From Asterias amurensis (Eukaryota; Echinodermata; Asteroidea; Forcipulatida; Asteriidae), in NCBI RefSeq assembly GCF_032118995.1, contig NC_092668.1, positions 4,877,501 to 4,941,500 of the forward strand: a stretch of DNA of 64,000 nt, in the 5' to 3' direction. Every line of letters begins with the position of its first letter. Position 1 is the stretch's first letter. The notes beneath the pieces were generated by a model that worked only from the letters and a program-made list of their open reading frames with translations, was not told the DNA's origin and made no database searches. A program made the position numbers and the translations under genes. Below, one piece after another: positions 46,301 through 58,296 of the stretch.

Positions 46301-48086
46301 ACTTATTTCACCAAAAACACAACCTCACGAGTATCTTGTTGTTGTGTCCGGTCTTACGTTTAACCTTTATTTTCGGCCTCGTTTTTAGCACTGTTTATGA
46401 TTTAGGTTTGTCTCAAGTACCATCCACTTGGTTGGTCACCATTCAGGACCTTTTGAGTAGCAAGAAGGCAGTGTTTTGACTCTTATCACCACCCTCCTTA
46501 AAACCTTTATTATTGTAAGAAAGCTGGAAATGAACTTAATTAAACACTTTGTCTCAATTTTGAGGCACTACTGCATTTCACGATAAACAGCAGCAAGTTC
46601 TTTATTATGTCTAGTATACTATAATCATGCTATATAAGACAATATTGATAATAATTACAAAATCTGTTCATTGTCATTTCTATCTGAGGGCTGAGTCGGT
46701 AAACTACATACAAAACTATAGATTAATTTGGTCATTGCGAAAAAAAATATTGACCAAACTCAATATAGGTTTTTGTTTTTGTCTGTTGGCTTTTTTTTTA
46801 AACGAAATTCAAGCAGTTTTCAAATTAATTATCTTGTACCGTTTGTTTTAATTGCTTCTCCCCGTATACCGATGTGCAAGTACTTGATACTTTCCCGAGT
46901 GACTCTTTTTCCGAAGACATATTACTCACCTTGGGTGGGATTCGAACCCACGACCTTTGCCATCGTAGAGCAGATGTCATACCAACTAGACCACCACGTT
47001 GCCCGGTATAGCCAATATTATAGGCAGTTCTGTTTTGTATATATTATATTTAGAACTAGGGAACGTATTGAGTAGACTTTCTTTTTTACACATTAACGGT
47101 GTAATCAGAGTAAAACTTTTCTATCCCCATTGCAAATTTATCTTGTCAACCAATTTTTAGACTTGGTTCCAAGTCTATTCATCTTGGTTTTCGGTGCCCT
47201 GATAGGCGAAACATTTTAACCAGTTTTGAGAGCGGCGATTTCGACCAATTTTACCATTTCCTATTGGCGCTTCCGTCAGTTTCACAATAAGTTCGAGCTC
47301 TGCACAAGTCATTCCCAAGTTTTACAGGCGTAAGAGGATCTGTCTGTTTGTTGTATTATGTGGTTAACTTCAACGAGTCTATTCTTTGCACTAACCATAT
47401 CATGTATTTAATAATCTCTAAATGAGTTGGGGCGGTTCTGAACAGAACCGTTTGTTTCCCGTAGTGGTTACAACTCGACGTTTCAAAAGGTATATGATCT
47501 GAACTCAGTACATCTTCTGGGGAAAGCTTTGAGTACATTATTACTCACGAGATGTCAATCATGATACCATCCACAGACAGTGATCACGCCCACTCATATA
47601 GGTCTATAAGCAGTTATATAAGTATTAGTAGCCCTGGTAGGACGTCAGTCAGTGCCACTGCGAGTCCAACCTAGGCTAATTGAACGGTACCTTGGTAATC
47701 TTAAAACATGGAAGTGTCGTGGCCGAGCGGGTGTGAGCACCGAATTCAAACTCTGGTGTATATGATCAGCAGAGTGTGGGTTCGAATCCCCAGCCGTAAC
47801 ACTTGTGTCCTTAAGCAAGACACATAACCATTGTTTCGTCCTTCGGATGGGACGTAAAGCCGTTGGTCCCATGTGTTGTGTAAAAGAACCCAGTGCACTT
47901 ATCGAAAAGAAAAGGGGTTCGCCCCGGTGTTCCTGGCTGGATTGGCAGCATATTGCGCCATAGCACCTTGTAAACCATTACATGGTGCTTAAGGACTAGG
48001 TCTTATATCTCAAAATTCGCCCCACTCCTTGCAGTAATAATACATGGCGCTTTGTATCCTTTGGCAAAAGGCGCGTTATAAATACG

Positions 48087-48141
<55 letters not shown>

Positions 48142-48632
48142 GCCCACAAGCATTTCTTCAAGGAGCTCCTGACGTTTATCATCTTACTATCTCATGGTGG
48201 TTAATTTCCAGCTTTCTATGGTGAACACGCCCTCTTGTGGCATTGGTTCAGGTATTAATAGCAGGAGAGTCTTGAACACAGACTAGCATATCACCAGACG
48301 AAGGACCCGGTCATCTATGAGTGGTACACACATTATGCGTGGTGGTATAGCTGCTCGCATACTAAGGCTACATGGATTGTGAAAACCGTAAAAGTTAACA
48401 CGGTTTGAGTTCAGGCTATAATTTAGCTCTAATTCGAATACCCTCAGTATACGTTTTTACCTTTTGGGTCGAGGTTTCGGTGCAGCTGAGTCGCTATGTA
48501 GTCATCATTCTTCCTCACGACGTTGGCGGCGAACGTCCAATAATCTACGAAAGACGAAAAACGAGAGCTATAGCCCCCGGTCTTCTCGAAGAAGTTCCAA
48601 ATGTAAAACAGATTTGGCTTGGTGGTGGCCAT
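43378..48632 (-). CDS. ABM-like tandem-domain protein, paralog C
   Basis: Exons on the minus strand: 48632-48461, 45655-45518, 44854-44763 and 43737-43378 (172, 138, 92, 360 nt), 253 residues, all frames intact. Starts MATTKPNLFYIWNFFEK. TQLHRNLDP and FPYVNHAAFDGT mark unit one; NIFLVSAFK, GISNCGLYKK and YVLRAELTGAG mark unit two. It has the longest introns of the array because intron 1 gained a type 3 SINE, a histone-3'-end-like repeat and a tRNA-Leu SINE, intron 2 a MITE and intron 3 a CTCAAGTCAAG repeat. The upstream block with AGGTCA at 48705-48710 is shared with paralog A, and a TATA-like 'tattataaagg' lies on the minus strand near 48699-48689. Function as for A; unknown substrate. Confidence 0.85.
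43970..44170 (+). repeat. CTCAAGTCAAG imperfect tandem repeat
   Basis: Repeated 'gctcaagtcaag' / 'caagtcaagtcgca' units of variable spacing across about 200 bp in intron 3 of paralog C. Confidence 0.65.
45013..45490 (-). mobile_element. GGCACTGGACAC MITE with expanded internal tandem repeat
   Basis: Reverse-orientation copy in which the segment 'agtcttctcacttgatgtat' plus 'ctcaacataa' is present four times (about 45050-45182), lengthening the element by about 100 bp. In intron 2 of paralog C. Confidence 0.78.
46855..47015 (-). repeat. tRNA-derived SINE (type 3)
   Basis: Minus strand: 'gggcaacgtggtggtctagt', 'ggtcgtgggttcgaatccca', then 'gtaatatgtcttcgg' and 'actcgggaaagtatc'. It is the best-preserved head of this SINE family here. 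In intron 1 of paralog C. Confidence 0.72.
47400..47540 (-). repeat. Diverged repeat with histone-type stem-loop
   Basis: Minus strand, in order: CAGAAGATGTACTGAG, TTTTGAAACGTCGAG, a perfect 6-bp stem GGTTCTGTTCAGAACC (47449-47434), and TTTAGAGATTAT ending at 47411. The stem sequence differs from the 31.0-kb copy at paired positions, so pairing is kept while the sequence changed. Confidence 0.65.
47708..48145 (+). repeat. tRNA-Leu SINE with ATT microsatellite tail
   Basis: Head 'gtgtcgtggccgagcggg', B box 'ggttcgaatccccagccg', body 'ggggttcgccccggtgttcc', tail 'ggcgcgttataaatacggtt' and about 20 ATT triplets. In intron 1 of paralog C. Confidence 0.8.
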
Positions 48633-48954
48633 GTTAAAGTGCAATGATACACTGTCGTCGGTTATGCTCCAGCAGTTACTACCTTTATAATATTTTACCA
48701 ACCGAGGTCACCAAAGGGCCTCTTTGATCCCTAGCGTGCGAAGCCGACATTGTGTCAACAAACCGACTGTTTGTGCAACTGGGTTAGTTATGTATACAAT
48801 GACGTATACACTTGTAGATATCATTCTTCATGTGACCTTGATATTGTTAATAATTATTTGCAGCGATCCCGCATGAATTGCAGGATATTATGTCAATCAT
48901 GATAAAATCCACAGACAGTCACCCCCAATGTTATAGGTCTATGCAGGTATATAT

Positions 48955-49345
48955 TTAAAGGGACCGTATAGTGAACAAAAGCATCTCGCTTTCCTTATAA
49001 TCTAATTGTTGTCTTTAAATTGCTGCTTATTATTAAGCCATTGTGTGTACCCATAATTTTGACATAATGTGCATTGATATTCTGTGTGATTGAAATAAAT
49101 GTTAAAGGGTGGCTGCAGGTACCTAGGCGCGTGTAGTTAGGGACAAATTCCCGACGTGACGTCGATGGAAGGGGGCGGTAACAATCCACAAAGGGGGGGG
49201 GCATGACTTATTCGCTAATTACGCAAGTGAGATACGTCGGGGAAATACAAAACACATTTTATTGATGTTCAATACATATATATGAAATAACTGACAGCAA
49301 AATTAAATGTTTTATTTTAATTCACTGCAGCATCCCTTTAAATGT
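48955..49345. mobile_element. Possible TTTAAAGGGAC MITE
   Basis: Bounded by 'tttaaagggaccgtatagtg' and 'cactgcagcatccctttaaa', which form imperfect inverted ends about 385 bp apart. The interior is unrecognised. Confidence 0.45.
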
Positions 49346-49769
49346 TACTGAATGAATATGGTGTCTCTTCTAACGATGCGGTGCATAATTTGCGGTGTAC
49401 ATTTTTTACGGTATAACAAACTTGGTTGAATATTGTTTCATATTAATTATTTTGAAACTATATTTATTTAAATTTAGTCCAATGTCAGTGGACGTCGCTA
49501 TCAACTTACTCCTTATCACTTTGAGTATAGGGATCATCGGATTGTGATAATCTCAAAATGTATTCACAAAGTCCAAATCGTGAATAATTCATCATGAATA
49601 CAGACGCGGTAACAAACTGATACGGTACAGCTTCTAAAACTCAATGTGACTTTCGTTAATGTGTATTTTATTCTACCTCCGGGTAATGAAAACAACATAC
49701 TCATTCACAATTTGGCACACAAACAAAACCCAGAAAATAAAGGGATACGTACGCATTGGATTGTGCGAG

Positions 49770-50101
49770 TTGAACTGTGACAGCGGTTGAAAACATTACT
49801 TATGAAATGCGGAAAAGTAGAATAAAATGATCAAACATAAACATGCCTAGAAAATGCATGATTTTAATTTTATTTTCCGAACTAATACGATCGGCCATTT
49901 TGTGGAGTCAAATTAATTTGAGTTCACAAAATGGCGTGCCGTGTTCCAGGACGTCAAGGAAAACCGTCACATTTTGAGGTTGTTTTTGGTAGATCATTTC
50001 ATTCTACCTTTTAATCTATTCAACCATACACATTTAATAACACACGGTTTCAAACGCTTTCCATAGACCAACTCGCATGATCCAAAGCAATGTTTCCCTT
50101 T
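49770..50101. mobile_element. Old, diverged copy of the AGGAACACGTTGCC MITE
   Basis: The central palindrome 'cggccattttgtggagtca' and the right end 'caaacgctttccatagac', 'caactcgcatgatccaa' match the TTAA MITE; the left end is largely lost. Confidence 0.7.
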
Positions 50102-50490
50102 AAAGGCATCAGTGGACACTATTGGTAATTACTCAAAATAATTATTAGCATAAAACCTTTCTTGGTGACGAGTAATGGGGAGAGGTTGATAGTATAAAAC
50201 ATTGTGGGAAACAGCTAGCTCTCTCTGAAGTGCCATAGTTTTCGAGAAAGAAGTAACTTTCCACGAATGTGATTTCGAGACCTCAGGTTTAGAACTTGAG
50301 GTCTCGAAATCAAGCATGTAAACGCACACAACTTCGTGTGACATGAGTGTTTTCTTCTTTCATTATCTTGCAACTTTGATGATCGATTGAGCTCAAATTT
50401 TCACAGGTTAGTTATTTTATGCATATGTTGAGATACGCCAACTGTAAAGCTAGTCTTTGACAGTCACCAATAGTGTCCACTGCCTATAAG
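50101..50490 (+). mobile_element. GGCACTGGACAC MITE, well preserved
   Basis: From 'tttaaaggcatcagtggaca' to 'agtgtccactgcctat'. It carries the internal inverted pair 'gagacctcaggtttagaa' and 'cttgaggtctcgaaat'. Confidence 0.85.
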
Positions 50491-50664
50491 AGCGAAATGA
50501 TTTTGAAAATGTTTTGGTTTTGTCTACTATCAATGATAACTGGAAATATAGATTTCAATGTTATATAACACTATAGTAGGCCTACTTTTGTCACTAAGCC
50601 TGTTGATGGAAACCTCTATAGTATGTTTAACAAAATCAAGATTTGACCGTATTATTGTTTGGTT

Positions 50665-50965
50665 TTATTGTGAGAAACGGCTCCCTCTGAAGTAACGTAG
50701 TTTTTGAGAAAGAATTTTTTTCCCACTAAATTTTTTGAATTGAATTCGAGACTTCAGCTGAGGTCTCTAATTCAATGCATCATACAAAAGCACAGAACTG
50801 GGATGCGACAATGGTGTTTTCTCTTTCATTGTTTTCTCGCAACTTCGATGACCGACTGAGTTCAAATTGTTCACATGCTTGTTATATGTTGGGATACACA
50901 AATGAGAAGACTGGTCTTTGAAAATTACCAAAGTTGTAGGCCTATATCCAGTGCCCTTTGAAAAA
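50665..50965 (+). mobile_element. GGCACTGGACAC MITE, 5'-truncated
   Basis: Starts inside the family at 'tgtgagaaacggctccct' and runs to 'tatccagtgccctttga'. Confidence 0.7.
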
Positions 50966-51410
50966 CAACGTCTACTTAAATTCTATTTAAAACTACTACT
51001 ACGCATTTTTAAAAGGTTGACGATCAGGAACAATTTTTTTCATTCTTTATTAATTTCTAAATTTACAGCTAGAAATTGTCATACAATTTTCTTCTCCAAA
51101 ATGTGATTGTTCAAGATTTAACGAATCAATCTAATTCTTCCATAGGCAAACATTTAAAAAGAAAATTCTTTCTGAGGTATTTGCACTAGAGTAGCTACCT
51201 TATGATTCATACAGCCATTTCCGAGAAACGCTATAATTAATCATATCACGAGTGTGGACGAGTAACCCGTCCTAACTTAGGATGGGTTCAATGCGTCCTA
51301 CGTCTTTGGTTACGGAACTTTACTCGTCATAAGTCCTAAGATTAATCCTATAAAAGTTAGAAAGATTTTAGTGAAATCGACGGCTGCTGTGTTTCCTTGC
51401 CAAGCTATGT

Positions 51411-54198
51411 CTATGGCTTCCATGTGAATCCTGCCGGAAGTTCCTTCTTCCCACTTTCAGGAAATTGAATATTTCCTGGGTCCGGCATGAAGAGATCCGT
51501 GTCCACACTCTCGAAGTAGTCCGGATACTTGAACTCCTTGAGTTGCGCCAAGAAGGTCTTGGCCGGCTCAGAGTCCACCCCAGCCCCGGTCAGCTCAGCT
51601 CTGAGGACGTACAGCAACCCGGGACGCTCGGTAAACTTCTTATACAGGCCGCAGTTAGAGATGCCGAGCTCCTTGGAAGCATTCTTGAGGATGAAGTTTG
51701 TTCCTGAAGATTCCTTCCAATCTTTCTCGAATGCCTCATGGAGTTTGGTGTCCTTCTCGTCACTTGCCTAAACAAGTGCAAACAAAACTATCATGAGGCA
51801 TACACATCCTAGTCTCAATTTTGATATAAACCGTGATTTGATGACAGTTAAAACAATAACATTTAAATTGTCTCTCATCAAATAAAAAGTAAAAGCAGTT
51901 GAAAAAAAACGAGCTATAACTATAATAAAAAAACAGGCGGACAAAATTCCACGAGTTTGAAAATATTGTAATCCCTTAAATTTGTTTAAAGATGTTAATG
52001 ATAAAAGTGACAGTTTATTAACTGTTGTATTTATAAATACCAACCTTAAATGCAGTCACAATGAACGTGGTCTTATCATTCTTGGGTAACCATGGGCCAA
52101 GAGGTTTCCCAGTGGTGGTCCCAAACTCAAGATAACCGCCTGTAAGTTGACAAATTAAAACATTATAAGAGCTGGTATACCCACGGACAATATATGGACT
52201 CTATGGAGCGTTTCATGTTTGAATTATAAAGGGGCGTGGAGATTATGCGTTTGCTAGTGGTACCAAGAAATGTTTCATGCTATCTAATATTTTTAGTAAT
52301 ACCCAATAGTGTCCACTGCCTTTAAAGATCGAGGGAATTAAAACACAATAAGTTTTGTTCACGCTTGTTTATTCCAGACTTACCTGGATGCATAGTAGTC
52401 GACCCCACGGATGTTTTACGTACGTTATCCCAGGTTTCAGATGGCTTGCCAAAGCCTTCAAAGTCTGTCCCGTTAAAGGCAGCAAAGTTCACGAGGGGGT
52501 ATTTCCCTGTCGGTTATGGAAGATTGAAAAATACTCTTTAGAGGTAGAACAAGATACTCAGTAAAAATCAGTCTATGATCTAGCTCATTCCGATGACCCA
52601 GGGTAGCTTATTCACATGATCCAGGGTAGCCCACTCCCATGATCCAGGGTAGCCCATTCCCATGATCCAGAGTAGCCCATTCCCATGACCCAGGGTAGCC
52701 CACTCCCATGATCCAGGGTAGCCCATTCCCATGATCCAGGGTAGCCCACTCCCATGATCCAGGGAAGCCCTTTCCCATGATCCAGGGTAGCCCATTCCCA
52801 TGATCCAGGGTAGCCCATTCCCATGATCCAGGGTAGCCCACTCCCATGATCCAGGGTAGCCCATTCCCATGATCCAGGGTAGCCCATTCCCATGACCCAG
52901 GGTAGCCCACTCCCATGATCCAGGGAAGCCCTTTCCCATGATCCAGGGTAGCCCATTCCCATGACCCAGGGTAGCCCACTCCCATGATCCAGGGTAGCCC
53001 ATTCCCATGATCCAGGGTAGCCCATTCCCATGATCCAGGGTAGTCCATTCCCATGATCCAGGGTAGCCCACTCCCATGACCCAGGGTAGCCCACTCCCAT
53101 GATTCAGGGTAGCCCACTCCCATGACCCAGGGTAGCCCACTCCCATGATCCAGGATAGCCCACTCCCATGATCCAGGGTAGCCCACTCCCATGATTCAGG
53201 GTAGCCCACTCCCATGATCCAGGGTAGCCCATTCCCATGATCCAGGTAGCCCAATTCCATGTTAGCACACTCCCATGATCCAGGGTAGCTCATTCCCATG
53301 ATACAGGTAGCTCACCCATGATCCAGGGTAGCTCATCCAGGTTAGCTCATCCATGATTCTGGGTAGCTCACCCCATGATCAAGGGTAGCTCACCCCATGA
53401 TCCAGGGTAGCTCATTCCGATGATCCAGGGTAGCTCACCCCATGATCCAGGGTAGCTCACCCCATGATCCAGGGTAGCTCACCCCATGATCCAGGGTAGC
53501 TCATCCCATGATCCAGGGTAGCTCATCCCATGATCCAGGGTAGCTCATTCCCATGATCCAGGTTAGCTCATCCCATGATCCAGGGTAGCTCATTTTATGG
53601 TACATGGCAAATTCCCACTGCCTCTTGTTTTTTTTCATGGGTTAACTCCCCCCTTCCCCCCCCCCCACACACACATCATCCCTACGGCCCTATTTAAGTA
53701 TCTTCAAATTGCCAACGCGCGTGCCCAACTATAATGGAAAATTATCAGCGAATGCTCATCAATCCAAATAAAGCGTGGACAATGGCGAGTGTATGAGGGT
53801 CTACTAGCCTGACACAAGGGATTGGAGCCCCCCCCCCCCTTTTCAGGGTGACATTTTGTTTGTCTGCATAAAACATTCTGTCATTATCATAACTAAATAC
53901 TTGAACTTTTTAACACCCCTTCATTATTTTTTTTCTGACTTGCACCACTGCTGTGCTTTAGTCTGCAGCGAGGGACCCTGACCACGTGGAACATTAATAA
54001 CCACTGCTACATTGGAGTCATTAGGATCGACTTACCCTTCGGGTTCAAGTTTCGGTGAAGCTGGGTAGACAGAAACTGTGGGTTCTTTCTCACGTAGAGC
54101 ACCGTCTGGAACCACGAATCCACGTAGGATTTAAATGGAGGGATCAGGACAGGTTTCTCGATGAAGTTATAAATGAAATACAGCCCGTTTTTCGCCAT
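51411..54198 (-). CDS. ABM-like tandem-domain protein, paralog D
   Basis: Exons on the minus strand: 54198-54036, 52506-52384, 52139-52045 and 51767-51411 (163, 123, 95, 357 nt), all GT..AG, 245 residues. Starts MAKNGLYFIYNFIEKP. STQLHRNLNP and YPLVNFAAFNGT mark unit one; TTFIVTAFK, GISNCGLYKK and YVLRAELTGAG unit two; it ends AGFTWKP. With E it forms a second subgroup: shorter exons 1, 2 and 4, exon 3 one codon longer (95 nt, against 92 in A to C), and TTFIVTAFK in place of NIFLVSAFK. In exon 2 it has VNFAAFNG where the other four have VNHA(A/V)FDG, a change at a conserved position that could alter activity. Intron 1 contains a 1-kb minisatellite. Confidence 0.85.
52578..53594. repeat. 23-bp minisatellite in intron 1 of paralog D
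   Basis: About 30 units of 23 bp ('ccatgatccagggtagccca' plus three) from 52600 to 53290, then about 13 units of a 20-22-bp variant with 'gtagctcac'. The unit lacks stop codons in all minus-strand frames and 23 is not a multiple of three, so long Gly/Trp-rich open frames (up to 239 codons) arise in all three frames; these are not genes. Confidence 0.95.
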
Positions 54199-54847
54199 TT
54201 TTGTTGTGTTAGTTTTGCTTGCGGTGGCTAGTTGCTCAGTCTATTTGTGAGTTTTCGTTTTTGACAACCGATGGTTTTGCAAAGGTGAATATTACACATC
54301 GAGTAATCTGCGCATGCGTCGACTTTGAGGACGGGCGTCCCTCTCAATACTTGTGAAATGAAACTGCGTTGTGCTTAATAACCGAAATATTCGTCCCTGC
54401 ACCCTCGCCTTGTGGTGGTGAACGTGTCTTTCTGGCGTTTTGAGCACAATGGTCCCTGGTAGCTGCAATGACTTGACGTTTCTGTAAATATTAGCATAAT
54501 AATATATATCGAACTTTTATGACCTAAATAAATGTAACACTAATAAAAAGCAGCAATGACCGGACGTTTTTGTACTTTTTATCAGAGTACTGAATTTTAA
54601 ACTTTCATGACCTAAGGCACTTTGCAAACCGCCATCTGGCTTAAAGGAGTTTTGATATCCTTAGTTTGTAAGGTTTAAGCCCATGACATAAATCCCTACT
54701 TACGTTGAATGAAGATGTATGTATTTTAATTTACCTGTAGCTCCCCAAAACTATAACAACACCTCACCAGCAAGGAATACAGGAGCTACGCATGGTACAC
54801 GAGGAGCTAGTAGTATTTTAAGTGTTCTATGGGGTTCTATACCATCT

Positions 54848-55090
54848 GGGCCCAATTTCATAGAGCTGCTAAGCACACAAATTTGCTAAGCATAATATTT
54901 CTTCCTCGATAAAAACAGGATTACCAACCAAATTTTCATTTGTTCAATATTGATTGCTACTGGTATTCAGCTGTTGTTCGCTTATCCTGAAAATCACGTA
55001 GAAATTTGGTTGGTAATCCTGTTTTTATCAAGGAAGAAATTTCATGCTAAGCAAATTTTGGTGCTTAGCAGCGCTATGAAATTGGGCCCT
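54848..55090. mobile_element. GGGCCCAATTTCAT foldback MITE
   Basis: Ends 'gggcccaatttcatagagct' and complement, with long inner arms around 'gataaaaacaggattacca'. About 240 bp and better paired than the 34.3-kb copy. Confidence 0.85.
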
Positions 55091-55219
55091 GATGTGGAAT
55101 GTAAATCTGTGACGTTTGTGTTTTATGCCGTACCAATAGTTCCCAAAACCCCCTTTTTTAAGGTGAGGATGTGGGTACTTTCTGTTACGTTTTGAAGACA
55201 ATTATGGTAGAAAGCTTAA

Positions 55220-55602
55220 AGGAACACGTTACCTTGGATCGGTCGAGTTGGTCTTTGAAAAGCCTTTGTAACCGTTTTTTATAAAATGCATATGGGTAGA
55301 AAGCTGTTGTAAAAGTAGAATACAATAATCCACACAAACATGCCTCGAAATTGCGTGGTTTTCCTTTTACCTCGTCGACTAAACACGTCGGCCATTTATG
55401 GGGGTCAAAATTTTGACTCCCATAAATGGCCGACCATGTTAGTTCGCACAGTAGAAGGAAAACCACGCAATTTCGAGGCAAACTTGTGTGGAACATTGTA
55501 TTCTACTTTTAAAACACCTTTCCAACCATATGCATTTTATAAAAAACGGTTACAAACGCTTTTGTTTTGACCAACTCGTCCGATCCAAGGCAACGTGTTC
55601 CT
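55220..55602. mobile_element. TTAA-flanked AGGAACACGTTGCC MITE
   Basis: 383-bp palindromic copy, nearly identical to those at 14910 and 28438; TTAA at 55216-55219 and 55603-55606. The low divergence between these copies points to fairly recent spread. Confidence 0.85.
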
Positions 55603-56144
55603 TTAAGTCCCTTAAATTATACTTCCGGTAGTTTTCGTTAAACAATAAGTAAAAAATGTGACGAAAATAATTTATGTCGCGCTATTATACCAACGTTATT
55701 AGGCCCACATACTAAACTAATTTCGGGAGACAAATTGTTTGATAGCAGGTACAACGTATTTACCATTGCTGGTATTATACGCGACTCGCCTGACAACATC
55801 GTTCTGTGATTTTCACTTTTCTCTCAAAAACTTGAGACAACCAGGAAACTTCTACAGGTAAATTATATTAAATACGTCTTCATTCACAGTGGGAATCATG
55901 GCATGGCCTAAAAACTTAAACTACAAAATGCAAACAAACCTTTTTAGCGAAGTGCTTTGGGTCAGGAAAGTTCAATATTCATTATTATGCTAATAACTGC
56001 AAACCAGTCCAGTCATTGCAGCTATATACTTTATACACGGTCCTTTGTGCTCAAAATATTGGTAAGTCACGTAGACCGCCACAGGGCGGGATGGTGCAGG
56101 GACCAATGTCAAGGTTCTACTATCCGGCGGAATACTGCGCTTTA

Positions 56145-56437
56145 AAGATGCTATGTCAGATTTTTGGCCTCAAACATTAAAAAATTGATTTTCAAAGAGT
56201 ATCACCCGCTCAAAAAAAAAAGTTTAACTTTTACTTTTAATGGTCCGGAACCATGAAAAAAATTTAAAAACTAATTTTGAGCACTGTATATCACTGCTAC
56301 TAATAATTGGCGGACTTTTTCGAGCAATTATGGCTCAAATGAAAGCTTGTAACTTTCTCGACCCCCATCAAAATACCTATTGAATTTTAAATCAAAATTT
56401 TTGGGTCAAATCGGCCAAAAAATCTGACATAGCATCT
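56145..56437. mobile_element. TTAA-flanked AGATGCTATGTCAG MITE
   Basis: Ends AGATGCTATGTCAGATTTTT and complement, flanked by TTAA at 56141-56144 and 56438-56441. Different in sequence from the AGGAACAC family but with the same target choice, so possibly mobilised by a piggyBac-type enzyme too. Confidence 0.82.
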
Positions 56438-56796
56438 TTAAAGTGGTACAAAGCCTCCTGGTTTGTGCGTTTTAGGGCTAAACGAGCGCTCGTTGTATGA
56501 ATGTTTAGGGAATTTTCCACTTCGAATCAGAGAGATAATTCTTAACAGTGACTCTTTTTTTTTAAACACATAAAGTAAACATTAATTTCTAAATTCAATT
56601 CAGTCAACAAATACCTTGGACACTCTAAAATTGGTTTCTTTGCCAGTGCAATTCAATTGCAGATTTATTATAAGACACTCTTTGACAGCACCTAGCGAAT
56701 GCATTGTGTGAATTACACCATCATTACACATACAAATCTGGTATTAGTGCAACAATACAGACCAAAGCTTTCCTGTGCAAAAAAAGAAAATATTAA

Positions 56797-57140
56797 AGGA
56801 GCACGTTGCCTTGAAACCGTTTGTTAAGCAATCAAAATGATCGGAAAGATGTTTAAAATAGAATAAAATGATCCACATAAATATCCCTCGAAATTGCACG
56901 GTATTCGTTTTACGTCGCGAACCAATAAGGTCGGCCATTTTTTGAGTCAAAATTTCGAGTCAACAAAATGGCCGACTGTGGTTCACGACTAAAGAGGCAA
57001 ACCGCGCAATTTTGAGGCATTTGTGCGGATCATTGTATTCTACTTTTAAAACATCTTTCCAACCATTATACATTTCACGACAAACGGTTTCAAACACTTT
57101 TTTAAAGACCAACTCTCCCTATCCAAGGCATTGTGTTCAT
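56797..57140. mobile_element. Old copy of the AGGAACACGTTGCC MITE
   Basis: Starts 'aggagcacgttgccttgaaa' after TTAA-like sequence and ends 'ccaaggcattgtgttcattt'; the centre 'ggtcggccattttttgag' matches. Shorter and clearly more diverged than the 55.2-kb copy. Confidence 0.75.
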
Positions 57141-57534
57141 TTAAAGCAATTTGACACTTTCGGGAAACTATTATTCAAAGGCTCACACTTCGTGTATCAC
57201 AAACCAGTGAAAACTTAGGCTCAATCGGTCATCGGAGTCGGGAGAAAATAAAGGTAAAACCCACCCTTGTTTCCGCACGTTTCTCCGTGTCATGACATAA
57301 GTAAATCTGTGAACTTTTTCTTCTGTTCCGAAAGTGTCCAATGGCTTTACGACTATCCGAAAGACACTAAAATCTACAGTTACCGTAAACTGTTTTTATT
57401 TTCTTTACATAACAACTTTTTATTCTAATAACTCAATGCATCTTATATCAACATCATAGAAAATATATTTACCCACAACGACAGGTTAAAAATATTTGTT
57501 TATCTCTTGGCAATAAGTTGAAAGCTTCTGGTTT

Positions 57535-57915
57535 GAAGGCAGTGGACACTATTGGTTATTACTCAAAATATTTATTAGCATAAAACCTTACTTGGTAATG
57601 AATAATGAGGAGGGGTTGATATTAAGTTTAAACCATTGTGAGAAACGGCTCCCTCTGAAGTGATGTAGTTTTCGAAATTTCCACGATGTTGATTTCGAGA
57701 CCTCAAGTATAGAATTTTGAGGTCTCGAAATCAAGCATCTGAAAGCACACAACTTCGTGTGACCAGGGTGTTTTTTCTTTTCTTGTTTTCTTGCAACTTC
57801 GACGACCAATTGAGCACAAAATTTCACAAGTTTGTTATTTTATGCATATGTTGAGATACACCAGCTGTGAAGACTGGTCTTTGACAATTACCAATAGCGT
57901 CCGTTGCTTTAAATG
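57535..57915 (+). mobile_element. GGCACTGGACAC MITE
   Basis: Full-length forward copy ('aaggcagtggacactattgg' to 'agcgtccgttgcttta'). A partial copy of the same family lies directly after it at about 57985-58185. Confidence 0.82.
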
Positions 57916-58296
57916 TTTGATTATCTCTTGGCAATAAGTTAAAAGCTTCTGGTTTAAACTGCGCTGCTTCTCTTCATTATACACAAACACTACACTTGTG
58001 AGCATAAAAACTGAGAGTTGTTGATAGTATAAAACATTGGGAAAAAACGGCTCCCTCTAAAGTAATGTCATTTTCGAGAAATAAGTAATTTTCTACTTCA
58101 ATATATTTGAATTTGACTTCGAGACCTCAGAATTAGATTTTAAGGTCCCGAACTCAAGCATCCGAAAGCACACAACTTCGTGTGAATGGAACCCTGCTCG
58201 TTTCTGGTAAGCAGAAAATCGTCAAGCAATATATTCTCTGCTATAAGCAGCTCTTTGAAACCGGGTCAGGTTTGTTTGCTGCGTTTCTATCCGAGC

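Noticed and set aside
46920-46998. tRNA gene on the minus strand
   Set aside because: The same head plus body occurs at four places in the window; a repeated body after the tRNA-like part marks a SINE.
52580-53299. 239-codon Gly/Trp-rich open frame on the minus strand
   Set aside because: It is the translation of a 23-bp minisatellite; all three frames are open equally, there is no start context or neighbouring exon, and it lies inside an intron of paralog D.
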